This document shows positions 1 through 9,258 of a DNA stretch of 64,000 nt, piece by piece. The DNA comes from Fundicoccus culcitae (GTDB taxonomy: Bacteria; Bacillota; Bacilli; Lactobacillales; Aerococcaceae): assembly GCF_024661895.1 (NCBI RefSeq), contig NZ_CP102453.1:1178001-1242000 (forward strand), in the 5' to 3' direction. The notes beneath the pieces were generated by a model that did no database searches, was not told the origin of the DNA, and saw only the letters and a program-made list of their open reading frames with translations. Made by a program: the position numbers and the translations under genes. Positions within the stretch are counted from its first letter, which is position 1. Every line of letters begins with the position of its first letter.

Positions 1-582
1 ACCTTCACCTGTCTTATTACGATATTCTAAAGCTGCTAACACACCGATTACAGCATTTTGTGCAGCCATGACATCAGCAATGGAGGCACCTGCTCGAACT
101 GGTGGGTTTTCTGGATATCCCGTGATATCCATCATACCACTCATAGCTTGTGCTAACGGATCATAACCCGCTCTTTGTGAGTAAGGACCTGTTTGGCCAA
201 ATCCAGAAACGGAGGCCATGATAATTTGAGGATTAATTTTACGCAATTCTTCATAACCAAAACCAAGTTTTTCCATAACACCCGGACGGAAGTTTTCTAA
301 AACAACATCCGCTTTTTCAACTAATTTAACTAAGATGTCACGACCTTTTTTCATATCAAGCGTCATACCACGTTTGCTTCGATTAAATTGAATAAAATAA
401 GTCGATTCGCCATCTTTCATTGGCAAATTGTCTCGAGCATTGTCTCCACCTTGAGGCATTTCAATTTTAATAACGTCAGCACCTAAATCAGCTAACATGG
501 CCGCGGCAAAAGGGGCAGCAATAACACGTCCTAAGTCAAGCACTTTTAACCCCTCTAAGGCTGAACCTTTAGTGTATTCCAT
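1..582 (-). CDS. CaiB/BaiF-family CoA-transferase (partial, N-terminal 194 residues)
   Basis: Minus-strand reading from the ATG at 582 gives an open frame that runs off the left edge. It begins MEYTKGSALEGLKVLDLGRV and contains the class III CoA-transferase signatures ADLGADVIKIE, NRSKRG, DVVLENFRPG and GYDPLAQAMSG; the Asp in GYDP matches the family's catalytic aspartate. The family moves CoA between an acyl-CoA donor and a carboxylate. The start codon directly follows the TAG of the upstream thiolase (583-585), so the genes are translationally linked. The C-terminal half lies outside the window. Substrate cannot be read from the sequence; the context (thiolase, HMG-CoA-synthase-like protein, PucR regulator) suggests activation of a carboxylic acid. 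Confidence 0.93.
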   Translation of the reverse strand, partial: MEYTKGSALEGLKVLDLGRVIAAPFAAAMLADLGADVIKIEMPQGGDNARDNLPMKDGESTYFIQFNRSKRGMTLDMKKGRDILVKLVEKADVVLENFRPGVMEKLGFGYEELRKINPQIIMASVSGFGQTGPYSQRAGYDPLAQAMSGMMDITGYPENPPVRAGASIADVMAAQNAVIGVLAALEYRNKTGEG

Positions 583-1779
583 CTATTCATTCCCTCCCAA
601 ATTGTCTTTTTCATTTCCTAAGATTAAAACGGCACTCATTTGTGGTGGGCCACCAAATGTATGGCTTAACCCTAAGTTAGCTTTACCTAATTGACGTTTT
701 GGATTATCAACTTCATGTAAAATTTGTTTATATACTTCATATGTCATACGAATTCCTGAAGCACCAACTGGGTGACCAAATGATTTTAAGCCTCCATCCG
801 AGTTAACCGGAAGTCCACCATCTAATTCAAAAAATCCATTGTCAATATCAATTTTTGCTTTCCCAGGCTCACTAAATCCAAAGTCTTCATAAATTAGCAT
901 TTCGGTAATGGAGAAACAGTCATGAACCTCAGCAAGATCTAATTCTTCACGTGGATTAGTTATACCAGCCATTTTGTATGCTTCGCTGGAAGATTTTTTT
1001 AATGAATTAAAGCTTGTCCAAGAAAAGCCCGGACGGTTATGAGGGAATACGGCATCCGTTGAAACCGCAAACCCTTTAACATAAGCAAATTTATCTTTGA
1101 TTGTTTTTGCCACTTCTTCAGTCGTAATAATTGCACAGGCTGAACCATCTGAATTACCAGCACAGTCATACAAACCTAAAGGATCAGCAATAATGGGCGC
1201 ATTTAATACTTTCTCTAGAGACACTTCACTTTGGAAATGAGCTCTTTTCGATAAAGTCCCATTTTTATGGTTTTTAACGGCAATTTTACCAATAGTTTCT
1301 CGGCCTTCTTGATGAGTGAGACCATACTGGTGGAAATAACGCGTTCCGATTAAAGCAAATGATCCTGGTGCCGTTCTTCTAGCTTCTAAAACGGGACTTT
1401 GTCCACGGCCCACGCCTAAACCTGGGTAACCTGTATCTTTAAGCTTTTCAGCTCCTAAAGCCATGACTACTTTATGACGACCAGAAGCAACATCTTGAAT
1501 TGCTTCGATTAACGCAATATGACCGGATGTACAATAGTTTTCATTACGTACAATGGGAATATCTTGAACTTTTAAAGTATCCGCAACAGCCGTTGCAGCA
1601 ATATTATTCTCCATTCCATTCCCATAATAGATAGCTTCAATCGCTTCAATTGGAACTTTTGAATCTTCTAAAGCTTCGGTTGTTGATTCAATAATTAAAT
1701 CGGAAATGGATGCGTCCCATCTCTCACCGAATTTAGAGCAACCCATACCTAAAATAACGACATTATCTTTAATTTTCAA
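583..1779 (-). CDS. SCP-x-type thiolase / acetyl-CoA acetyltransferase-like
   Basis: 398 residues, TTG start with an AAAGG-type ribosome site. It has the thiolase fold with a candidate nucleophile Cys in NENYCTSGHIAL (about residue 84), His in EVHDCFS and the C-terminal SFGHPVGASG motif. This belongs to the non-specific lipid-transfer/SCP-x thiolases that work with a DUF35 partner, unlike the AtoB-type thiolase at 5202-6410. It lies 2 bp downstream of an HMG-CoA-synthase-like/DUF35 fusion, the same three domains that form the thiolase/DUF35/HMGCS complexes known from archaea. Likely reaction is condensation or thiolysis of a beta-ketoacyl-CoA; chain specificity is unknown. Confidence 0.9.
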   Translation of the reverse strand: MKIKDNVVILGMGCSKFGERWDASISDLIIESTTEALEDSKVPIEAIEAIYYGNGMENNIAATAVADTLKVQDIPIVRNENYCTSGHIALIEAIQDVASGRHKVVMALGAEKLKDTGYPGLGVGRGQSPVLEARRTAPGSFALIGTRYFHQYGLTHQEGRETIGKIAVKNHKNGTLSKRAHFQSEVSLEKVLNAPIIADPLGLYDCAGNSDGSACAIITTEEVAKTIKDKFAYVKGFAVSTDAVFPHNRPGFSWTSFNSLKKSSSEAYKMAGITNPREELDLAEVHDCFSITEMLIYEDFGFSEPGKAKIDIDNGFFELDGGLPVNSDGGLKSFGHPVGASGIRMTYEVYKQILHEVDNPKRQLGKANLGLSHTFGGPPQMSAVLILGNEKDNLGGNE

Positions 1780-1781
1780 TC

Positions 1782-3221
1782 TTAATCAACCTTTCTTCTT
1801 AGTGGTCTAACTTTCCAGTAATAATTAGGGAAGTTGGCTAAATTATGAATTTTTCTAAGAGTAAATTCTAATTCCATATCAATTCCAACTTCATTAACAT
1901 CAAAGTCAGTCATGTTCATATAGAATCTAGTACCATGTTGATCTTCTACCACCGATTGAACAACAACTGGATCATCAGAACGTCCTGCCAGATTATCAAT
2001 TGAATAAGTAAATAAGGTTGTAACTTCTTCTTGTTTGTTTACTTTTTCAAAGTTATCTAATGAACGGCAATGATAACAAATACGTTCTTGTGGGAAAATA
2101 TGGTTACCACATTCATTACATTTACTACCATATAACTTCAAGTAAGTTTCTTGCTCTCTCCAAGTTTGAGAAGTTGAGCCAGGAATCTTATAATCTTCAC
2201 CTGGTTTAGCTTCAATAATGCCTCTAAATGATAAGAAGCGTCCATATTCATTAAAGCTAGCTCTATTATCTAAGTACTTATCAGTCGAGTTTTGCTTGAT
2301 AATTTGTTCTTTTTCATCAGTAACAGTTAATGCAATGGCATCTGCTCCATTACCATAGTTAACAACCAAAATACGTTCGCCCGCATTTGCTCTTTCAATG
2401 GCTTGAACTAAATGGAATAAAGGTTGAGATGCACCTAAAACACCATTTTCAGCAAATGACGCATTCACAATTTTTTCTGGGTCAAGTTTTAATTTTTTAG
2501 CAGCTTTTAAGTGGCTCCTTTCATCAATTGAAACAAATACTATGTGTTCGAAATCATCAGCCGTTAAATTATTATCTTCAAATAATTTTTCTACAGCTTT
2601 TTTAACTGATGGTAAGTAACCCGATTCATAAATAAATCTACCTTCTGCATTTCTTACATAGGTGTCATCAATATTCCGCCACATATCAACGATTTCAGTT
2701 TGTACCGTTGCAAATGCATCAATTGTCGCAACAACATGTTCAGTTCCTACAACTACCGCTGCTGCACCATCTGCAAAATGAGATTCTTGATCTGATTTTG
2801 GATAACCATTTCTTTTATCGGAAGCAACAACAAGAACATTGTTTGTTTCTCCAGCCTTAACTTCCATATAAGCCCCACGTAACGCTGCCGTCGCTGATCG
2901 CATTGAAGAATTATAATCTGCAGTTGTTACATTTTCATTTAAATCTAAAACTGTGCTAATCAATGTAGCATTTGATTTTTCTGCATAAGGCACCGTAGTT
3001 GAAGCAAAAAATAATCCTCCAATTTCATTTCTTGATAAATATCTAAAAGTATCTAAGCCAGCTTCAACTGCCATAGTAATTGAATCTTCATCTGAATTAC
3101 AGATAGCTTTTTTGCCTTTACCACGGGTACCCCAAGCTTCGCCTATCTTTGATCTTTCAAAGTAATAGTATGGTAGATAAGCTCCTAATGAAGTAATCCC
3201 AACTTTCTTTTGTTCTACCAA
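1782..3221 (-). CDS. HMG-CoA synthase-like protein fused to a DUF35 zinc-ribbon/OB domain
   Basis: 479 residues, TTG start preceded by AAAGGGGAG. Residues about 1-330 are a thiolase-superfamily HMG-CoA-synthase/KAS III-like domain. Residues about 345-475 are DUF35 with a zinc ribbon (CNECGNHIFPQERICYHC) and an OB fold. In archaea the synthase, thiolase and DUF35 are separate subunits of one channelling complex; here synthase and DUF35 are fused and the thiolase follows. At the position where HMG-CoA synthases carry the acyl-accepting Cys (NACYGGTAAL type) this protein reads NSSMRSATAAL, so no nucleophile Cys is apparent. It may act as a scaffold or acyl-CoA binder, or use another chemistry. 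Divergent from the PucR gene. Confidence 0.85.
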   Translation of the reverse strand: MVEQKKVGITSLGAYLPYYYFERSKIGEAWGTRGKGKKAICNSDEDSITMAVEAGLDTFRYLSRNEIGGLFFASTTVPYAEKSNATLISTVLDLNENVTTADYNSSMRSATAALRGAYMEVKAGETNNVLVVASDKRNGYPKSDQESHFADGAAAVVVGTEHVVATIDAFATVQTEIVDMWRNIDDTYVRNAEGRFIYESGYLPSVKKAVEKLFEDNNLTADDFEHIVFVSIDERSHLKAAKKLKLDPEKIVNASFAENGVLGASQPLFHLVQAIERANAGERILVVNYGNGADAIALTVTDEKEQIIKQNSTDKYLDNRASFNEYGRFLSFRGIIEAKPGEDYKIPGSTSQTWREQETYLKLYGSKCNECGNHIFPQERICYHCRSLDNFEKVNKQEEVTTLFTYSIDNLAGRSDDPVVVQSVVEDQHGTRFYMNMTDFDVNEVGIDMELEFTLRKIHNLANFPNYYWKVRPLRRKVD

Positions 3222-3348
3222 TATCTTTCTCCCCTTTAATCATTGATTTTTGTTTGCGATTTCATTATAATGATTAACTATAAGAACTAAAATACTATAA
3301 TCTGATGAATATCACTGTGTTTTTCACTACTTTTATAGGAGGAAAAAA
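3222..3348. promoter_or_regulatory. Divergent promoter region between HMGCS-like operon and pucR-like gene
   Basis: This 127-bp gap separates the leftward CoA-metabolism operon from the rightward regulator. A TATAAT for the leftward direction is visible at 3264-3269 (ATTATA on the + strand), but no good -35 hexamer. The AGGAGG at about 3337-3342 serves the TTG start of the regulator. PucR-type regulators commonly act on divergent operons, so binding sites are expected here; I could not define one. Confidence 0.4.
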
Positions 3349-4968
3349 TTGGAAACACCATTTATATTAATTAGTGACGTCTGTGAGAATTCGTTTTTTC
3401 AAGATAATATCTATTTTATGGCTGGTCGTAAAGGCGCTCAAAATAAAGTCAGTCAAATTTCAGTGATGGAAGTCGAAGATTATGTCGATTTTGATTTAGG
3501 TGAAAACTTACTAGTATTAACCACTTTTTCTTTCTGTCAATCAGATGAATGTAAAATGCTAGCAATAATTAAAAAGTTAGTAAAGAAGAATATTTCTGGG
3601 TTAATTGTTAAATTAAATCGCTATATCACTAACATTCCTGCTGAAATTTTAGATTTTGCAAATGAAAATGATTTTCCTATTTTTATCATTGACAGTGATA
3701 TTGCATTTAGATCAATCATTAATCATTTTTATGAACTGATTATCCATAAACAGTATGAAACTATTTTCCAAATGAATAATATGTATCAATCGCTCTATAA
3801 TTCATTAACAACGGATATGACAACTGAACAATATATAGAAAAATTGGATATTTCTGACGATTTGGATTATTACATAGAGTCACAAGATGAAGTTTTTTAC
3901 ACGTCGCCATCATTGGCCAATAACAACGACCCCTATTTATATGATTATGATGAAGCAGATGGACATTTTATAACTAAGAGAGAAAAGTACGATGGTTTTG
4001 AAGAAGTAACCTATCAAAAAAGAACATTATTAGTTTTTCCAATTAAAACAGCTTCGTTTAAATTAGGTCAAATAATCATTTTTTCAACGGCTGAAGAATT
4101 ATCGCTAGTCGAAAGGATGGCATTTACGCAATTAGCTTCATACCTATCTATAAAACTCAATGAATTAAGAATGAACCAAAGAGAAAAACTAATCAGTAAT
4201 GGTCGAATTTATAGTGAACTTGCCGAAAGTACCAAATTAAATAAATTAAAATCCGAGAGTTTACTCTTTTCAACGGGAATCTCTCCGTCCGAAAATTACT
4301 GCATTATTTTTGTTTCATTTATTGATCCGAATTTATCGTATGACGATATCGAAAGAATAATAAATAAATACTCCAATATATTCTTTGAAAATTCAACTAA
4401 CTATTTTATTGGATATACTGCAACTGGCTTTAGAATCATTTTTGGATTAGGTAATGATCCCACTCAAAAAAATCATTTGTTTAATAATTTCTTGAAAACA
4501 CTAAAAGACATATTTATTTATGAAAATATTCCATTTAAAATTGGAATTTCACAACCTTTTGATGATCCAACACAAATACCATCCGCACATTTACAAGCAA
4601 AAAGCACCATTGAAATCAGTAGAAAAATCCCTGGTTATCAAGATGCGATATTTTATAGAGATATTTGGGATATTGATTTAATTAGACAATTCATTAACTC
4701 TTATCAATATAATCAAATTAATACAAAGGTTTTAAACCCCTTAATTGAATATGATGCCTGCCATCAAGTGAAGTTGTTCGAGACTTTAGAAGCTGTCGTA
4801 CTGAATGATTCATTAAAAGATGTTTCCGAAAAATTATTCATCCACATCACAACCTTAAGATACCGGTTAGATAAAATTGAGCAACTTACAGGCTACAACT
4901 TTCAAACGAATAGAGGAAAATATGTGCTAACAACTGCATATTTTGCATTTGTTTTTAACGAGAATTAA
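3349..4968 (+). CDS. PucR/CdaR-family transcriptional regulator
   Basis: 539 residues, TTG start chosen because AGGAGG lies seven bases upstream. The N-terminal about 130 residues match the PucR ligand-sensing domain (GRKGAQNKVSQISVMEVED onwards) found in purine-catabolism regulators; a GGDEF-like middle region follows. The C-terminal about 60 residues form the PucR-type helix-turn-helix (SEKLFIHITTLRYRLDKIEQ). Such proteins usually activate catabolic operons in response to a small-molecule substrate. It is divergent from the CoA-transferase/thiolase operon and convergent with the thiolase/CoA-transferase operon, so it probably regulates one or both. Ligand unknown. Confidence 0.88.
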   Translation: METPFILISDVCENSFFQDNIYFMAGRKGAQNKVSQISVMEVEDYVDFDLGENLLVLTTFSFCQSDECKMLAIIKKLVKKNISGLIVKLNRYITNIPAEILDFANENDFPIFIIDSDIAFRSIINHFYELIIHKQYETIFQMNNMYQSLYNSLTTDMTTEQYIEKLDISDDLDYYIESQDEVFYTSPSLANNNDPYLYDYDEADGHFITKREKYDGFEEVTYQKRTLLVFPIKTASFKLGQIIIFSTAEELSLVERMAFTQLASYLSIKLNELRMNQREKLISNGRIYSELAESTKLNKLKSESLLFSTGISPSENYCIIFVSFIDPNLSYDDIERIINKYSNIFFENSTNYFIGYTATGFRIIFGLGNDPTQKNHLFNNFLKTLKDIFIYENIPFKIGISQPFDDPTQIPSAHLQAKSTIEISRKIPGYQDAIFYRDIWDIDLIRQFINSYQYNQINTKVLNPLIEYDACHQVKLFETLEAVVLNDSLKDVSEKLFIHITTLRYRLDKIEQLTGYNFQTNRGKYVLTTAYFAFVFNEN

Positions 4969-5108
4969 TTTTAATTATTCAATTATTTATCTTTACAATC
5001 TAATATTTATTCTGTATTGGATGACAATGAAACATTCTTGTTAAATTACACCAATGATAGTTTCTAATTCATACAAAAATATTTCTAAAAACTAATATCC
5101 TAACACTA

Positions 5109-5172
5109 ACACAAAACAAAAAAGCGACTATCACATACAATTTTTTGTGATAATCGCTTTTTTGTTTTGTGT
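5109..5172. terminator. Bidirectional intrinsic terminator
   Basis: A long inverted repeat (ACACAAAACAAAAAAGCGA paired with TCGCTTTTTTGTTTTGTGT, inner stem TATCACA/TGTGATA) sits between the converging regulator gene (ends 4968) and thiolase operon (ends 5202). Both flanks are A/T tracts, so it can end transcription from either side. Confidence 0.9.
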
Positions 5173-5201
5173 TGGTCTCTATATTGTCTTTTTAAAATTT
5201 A

Positions 5202-6410
5202 TTATAAACTATATTCCAAATTCTCAACAATTGTGGCAATTCCTAAGCCACCAGCAATACATAAAGTAACTAACCCATATCTTTTTCCAGTCCGTTTTAA
5301 TTCATGCATTAGCTTAGTCATCAAAATTGCGCCAGTTGCACCAATTGGGTGTCCTAATGCGATAGCCCCACCATTTGGATTCACTTTTTTGCTATCAAAT
5401 GGTAACCCAAATTCTTTAAAGAAAGCTAATGATTGTGCTGCAAAAGCTTCATTTAATTCAATTACATCAATATCATCGATAGTTAAACCAGCTTTTTCTA
5501 AAGCTTTTTTAGTTGCAGGTATTGGACCTAATCCCATTGTATTCGGGTCTACACCGCCCGTTCCTTGAGAAATAACACGGACACCACTCTTATAACCTAA
5601 CTCTTTTGCTTTGTCTTCCGACATAACTAGTAAAGCAGCGGCTCCATCATTTCGACCACTAGCATTCCCAGCAGTAGTAGTTCCATCTTTAGAAAACACT
5701 GGTCTTAATTTCGCTAATTGCTCCATCGATGTAGCACGTGGATGTTCATCCGTATCAAAGATAAAACTTGATTTACGCTCTTTAATTTCAACTGGTACAA
5801 TTTCTTCTTTAAAGTACCCTTGTTCAATTGCGTGTTGAGCTCGCTCTTGAGATTGTAAAGCAAAAGCATCTTGCTCTTCACGGGTAAAATGATATTGAGC
5901 AGCTACATTATCAGATGTTAAGCCCATTGTAATATCTTCACCATATACTTCAGGTGGTTGAGAGCCGGGTTGGCTAGCTGTATTTGGATCTTTTAACAAA
6001 ATATTTCCTGCGGTTACTCCGAACCGTACTCCATTTACATAATAGGGTGCCGTACTCATTGATTCGGCTCCGCCAGCTAAAACAATATCGGCATTCTCAC
6101 TCTGAATTTGTTGTACTGCGTTATTTATTGATTGAAGTCCTGATCCACATTGGCGATGAACAGTATAACCTGGAACTGTTAATGGTAAATCTGATCTTAA
6201 AGAAGCAACTCGAGCAAGGTTCGATAAATCTGCTGTTTGTTTCGCTTGTCCTAGAATCACTTCGTCAATCGATTCAGTATTAATACCCGTTCGCTTTACT
6301 AATTCACGTATAACTACTTCAGCCAAACGATCTGCTTCTAATTTTCCCATGCTTCCACCTAGTTTACCAATAGGTGTTCTAACTGAATCAACAATTACAA
6401 CATTTTTCAT
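5202..6410 (-). CDS. atoB: Acetyl-CoA acetyltransferase (thiolase)
   Basis: 402 residues, ATG start after GGAGGAAAAGA. Full-length biosynthetic/degradative thiolase: nucleophile Cys in VHRQCGSGLQ (about residue 88), GHPIGATGAI near the C-terminus with the catalytic His, and the second catalytic Cys in LVTLCIAGGLG. It cleaves acetoacetyl-CoA (or another 3-oxoacyl-CoA such as 3-oxoadipyl-CoA) with CoA to release acetyl-CoA. It is the last gene of an operon with both CoA-transferase subunits and an AtoE transporter, the arrangement of acetoacetate/short-chain fatty acid catabolism. Confidence 0.95.
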   Translation of the reverse strand: MKNVVIVDSVRTPIGKLGGSMGKLEADRLAEVVIRELVKRTGINTESIDEVILGQAKQTADLSNLARVASLRSDLPLTVPGYTVHRQCGSGLQSINNAVQQIQSENADIVLAGGAESMSTAPYYVNGVRFGVTAGNILLKDPNTASQPGSQPPEVYGEDITMGLTSDNVAAQYHFTREEQDAFALQSQERAQHAIEQGYFKEEIVPVEIKERKSSFIFDTDEHPRATSMEQLAKLRPVFSKDGTTTAGNASGRNDGAAALLVMSEDKAKELGYKSGVRVISQGTGGVDPNTMGLGPIPATKKALEKAGLTIDDIDVIELNEAFAAQSLAFFKEFGLPFDSKKVNPNGGAIALGHPIGATGAILMTKLMHELKRTGKRYGLVTLCIAGGLGIATIVENLEYSL

Positions 6411-6425
6411 TCTTTTCCTCCTGAA

Positions 6426-7088
6426 TTATTCTTTTACTTCATTATTTTCTTGCAAGTCTACTTTAAATTCACCTTGAGTTTTCTCTTGAACTTCTTCTAA
6501 TGTTGCACCTGGCATTAATTCAATCAAAGTCATTTCATCATTTTCAAAGGTAAAGACAGCTAATTCAGTAATTAGCATATCAATTTGGCGAGTTGAAGTA
6601 ATTGGGTAGTCACATTTCTTCACAATTTTAGCTTCGCCAGTTTTTGTGGTATGTGTCATTGTACAAATGACTTTTTTAGCTCCACTAAGTAAATCCATCG
6701 CTCCTCCAACACCGATTATGTTTTTGCCAGGAATGGACCAATTAGCAATTCTACCCGTTTGATCTGCTTGCAATACACCTAAGACTGTGACATCAATATG
6801 CCCGCCACGAATCATACCGAATGAATCTGCACTATTAAAATAAGCAGAACCTGATACTTCAGTAATTGGAAATTTACCCGCATTAACTAAGTTTGGATCG
6901 AGATTGTCTGGGTCTTCAGGACCAACTCCTAGCATCCCATTTTCAGTATGTAAATAGACTTCATCATCGTCTAAATAATCTGGAATTAAGGTAGGAACTC
7001 CAATCCCTAAGTTAACAATACAAGGACCAACTAATTCCTTTGCTGCACGTTCGGCGATTAAATTTTGAATATTGTTTTTTGTTGTCAT
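6426..7088 (-). CDS. atoA: 3-oxoacid CoA-transferase, subunit B
   Basis: 220 residues. The class I CoA-transferase beta subunit carries the catalytic Glu in LHTENGMLGVGP (about residue 48) and the motifs IVNLGIGVPTLIP and GGAMDLLSGAKK. With the alpha subunit it transfers CoA from succinyl-CoA or acetyl-CoA to a 3-oxoacid (acetoacetate or 3-oxoadipate), feeding the downstream thiolase. The start overlaps the alpha subunit stop by 4 bp (ATGA), a sign of coupled translation and a stoichiometric heteromer. Acetoacetate-type and PcaJ-type enzymes cannot be told apart by eye. Confidence 0.94.
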   Translation of the reverse strand: MTTKNNIQNLIAERAAKELVGPCIVNLGIGVPTLIPDYLDDDEVYLHTENGMLGVGPEDPDNLDPNLVNAGKFPITEVSGSAYFNSADSFGMIRGGHIDVTVLGVLQADQTGRIANWSIPGKNIIGVGGAMDLLSGAKKVICTMTHTTKTGEAKIVKKCDYPITSTRQIDMLITELAVFTFENDEMTLIELMPGATLEEVQEKTQGEFKVDLQENNEVKE

Positions 7089-7771
7089 CGACTAACAACC
7101 CCCTCATTAGTTAATATATCGGTAGCTAATACAATAGCATCCACATATAGATGTTGTGTAACAACTGATTCAGGATCTAATTCTCCAACTTCCACAATTT
7201 CGTCCACTTCAACAATTACATAGTCTGCGGCTGTCGCCATTGTTGGATTGAAGTTACGTGCTGTTTTATAATAGACTAAATTTCCTAATTTATCTGCTTT
7301 GTGAGCACGAATTAAAGCTACATTCCCTCTTAAGGCTTTTTCTAAAATATACTTTTTCCCATTAAATTCACGTTCTTCTTTTCCTAATGCTAAATCGGTT
7401 CCTTGGGCTGTGGGTGTATAAAAAGCAGGTATTCCAGCACCTCCAGCACGCATTCTCTCAACCATTGTACCTTGAGGGTTAAGTTCTAATTCAATTTCTC
7501 CTCGTAAATAGGCATCACCAACATCACGATTACTTGTAAAATATGAACCTATACCTTTAGAAATTTTTCCTTGATTTAATAGTTTACCTAATCCTTTACC
7601 TTGTTCTCCTAAATTATTACTTACAATAGTTAAATTTGATACATCTAGTTGTGTAAGTCCTTCAATAAGGCTTAGAGGTGCACCAATTAAACCAAACCCA
7701 CCCACTAGTAACGTGTCGCCACTTTTTACAACTTCTAAAGCTTCTAATACGGAATCTTTAATTTTATTCAT
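7085..7771 (-). CDS. atoD: 3-oxoacid CoA-transferase, subunit A
   Basis: 228 residues, ATG start with AGGAAAAAG. The class I CoA-transferase alpha subunit shows the CoA-binding GGFGLIGAPLSLIEGL motif near residue 25 and the conserved middle segment NPQGTMVERMRAGGAGIPAF. It forms the active enzyme with the subunit encoded by the overlapping gene at 6426-7088. Preceded by the AtoE-type transporter with 16 bp between them. Equivalent to AtoD, ScoA or PcaI; the operon context supports acetoacetate or a related beta-keto acid as acceptor. Confidence 0.94.
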   Translation of the reverse strand: MNKIKDSVLEALEVVKSGDTLLVGGFGLIGAPLSLIEGLTQLDVSNLTIVSNNLGEQGKGLGKLLNQGKISKGIGSYFTSNRDVGDAYLRGEIELELNPQGTMVERMRAGGAGIPAFYTPTAQGTDLALGKEEREFNGKKYILEKALRGNVALIRAHKADKLGNLVYYKTARNFNPTMATAADYVIVEVDEIVEVGELDPESVVTQHLYVDAIVLATDILTNEGVVSR

Positions 7772-7787
7772 AACTTTTTCCTTTCAA

Positions 7788-9173
7788 TTACATGATTAAT
7801 AAAAATACTGAAATTATAATCCCAGAAACAAAGAATATCATTGAACAGTAACCCATAATATCTTTTACATCTAAGCCTGCAATGGCTAATAAAGGTAATG
7901 CCCAAAAAGGTTGAATTTGTGAAGACCAAGTGTCACCCCAAGCTAATCCGACCATTGTTGCTTCCACTGAAGCACCTAATTCAACTGCAGCTTCTAATGC
8001 AATTGGTCCTTGTATAGCCCATAAACCTCCTCCAGAAGGTATGAAGAAATTGATTAAAGAAGAACTATAAAAAGTAAATAGCGGAAGTGTATTAGCAGAT
8101 GAAATGTCAATAAAAAACTGTGAAATAGTTGAAGCTAAGCCAGTTTCACGTAGCATCACCATGATAGCAGCATAAATAGGAAACTGTAATATCATACTAT
8201 CTGCTGTTGCGGTAGCTGTTTTTATTGCATTAGCATAATTATTAGGTGTTCCATGCGCAAACATGCCTAAGACCATGAAAATCAATATAATTGAATTAAT
8301 ATCTAACCCTAAGAAACCAGCTTCACTAAAATAACCAACTAGATAAATTAATAAAATACCAGCAAAAAGCATCAAAATTATTTTACTATTATCAAAACGA
8401 TCTGCAATCGATGTCTTCGCACCTTTAGCATTTCCAGATTCTTCTTGAGCTCTACGATCTGCTTCAATTATACTGGCATCAATTTCAATGCTTTCCTCAG
8501 CGCTAGGTACCATGAAATGATATACAAGAGGGATAACAATTAATAGTAAAATTGTCATTACAACATTTAATGGCATCAATAGAGTATCTGACAATGGAAT
8601 TATTCCAGTTATATGTTCTGCTGCATGTCCTGGACTAGTTGGTCCTAAAAAAATAGATGAAGATGGCCCTCTAGCAATATTCCCACTATAAGCTGCTGCA
8701 ACCAATATTGGATAATGAATTTTTTTACCATAATTAATAGTAGCTATTTCTTTTGCTAATAAAGCTCCTGCAACTAAACCAAATCCCCAGTGTAAATAGG
8801 TTGCTATATAGGATACAAAAGATGTAAAAACTACCGCAGAAACTCTATTTTTAGGAATTCTAGCTAAACGACGCAAAATACGTAAAATAATTGGTGAATT
8901 AGCAAAAGCATGCCCTGTCACAAGGATCAGTACCATTTGCATGGTAAAACCTAATAATTCAAAGAAACCTTCTCCCGAATAATTAACCATATCCATAAAA
9001 GAACTATCAGTAAAAACTAAACCGACAATAAAGACGATTAGAGCTAATAACAAGGCTAGAACATATGAACTTGGTAAATATTCTTGCATAATATAAACTA
9101 AACCATCTGTAATTTTTCTAAACCAACTTTTATTAGGATTAGTAGAATTACCAGTGCTACTTGTATTATTCAA
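7788..9173 (-). CDS. atoE: AtoE-family short-chain fatty acid/beta-keto acid transporter
   Basis: 461 residues, TTG start preceded by GAGGTG. About ten to twelve hydrophobic membrane segments after a Ser/Asn-rich cytoplasmic leader. The C-terminal block FFIPSGGGLWAIQGPI is characteristic of AtoE (short-chain fatty acid transporter, PF02667), as is the TYLHWGFGLVAGALLAKEI segment. The family is thought to carry acetoacetate and short-chain fatty acids across the membrane. Its place directly before the CoA-transferase genes makes import of the CoA-transferase substrate, or overflow export, the likely role. Confidence 0.92.
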   Translation of the reverse strand: MNNTSSTGNSTNPNKSWFRKITDGLVYIMQEYLPSSYVLALLLALIVFIVGLVFTDSSFMDMVNYSGEGFFELLGFTMQMVLILVTGHAFANSPIILRILRRLARIPKNRVSAVVFTSFVSYIATYLHWGFGLVAGALLAKEIATINYGKKIHYPILVAAAYSGNIARGPSSSIFLGPTSPGHAAEHITGIIPLSDTLLMPLNVVMTILLLIVIPLVYHFMVPSAEESIEIDASIIEADRRAQEESGNAKGAKTSIADRFDNSKIILMLFAGILLIYLVGYFSEAGFLGLDINSIILIFMVLGMFAHGTPNNYANAIKTATATADSMILQFPIYAAIMVMLRETGLASTISQFFIDISSANTLPLFTFYSSSLINFFIPSGGGLWAIQGPIALEAAVELGASVEATMVGLAWGDTWSSQIQPFWALPLLAIAGLDVKDIMGYCSMIFFVSGIIISVFLLIM

Positions 9174-9196
9174 ATAATCACCTCATATAAACTCTC

Positions 9197-9225
9197 CCTA
9201 TTAAGAAGTTCTCCTAATAGGGAAA
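9197..9225. other. Intercistronic stem-loop
   Basis: TCCCTATTA at 9197-9205 pairs perfectly with TAATAGGGA at 9217-9225, between the enolase-superfamily gene and the AtoE gene. In the transcribed (minus) direction no T tract follows, so this is more likely an mRNA stability or processing hairpin inside the operon than a full terminator. Confidence 0.6.
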
Positions 9226-9258
9226 ATTAATTTTTTTCTGTAAAACTATAGTTTCTGA

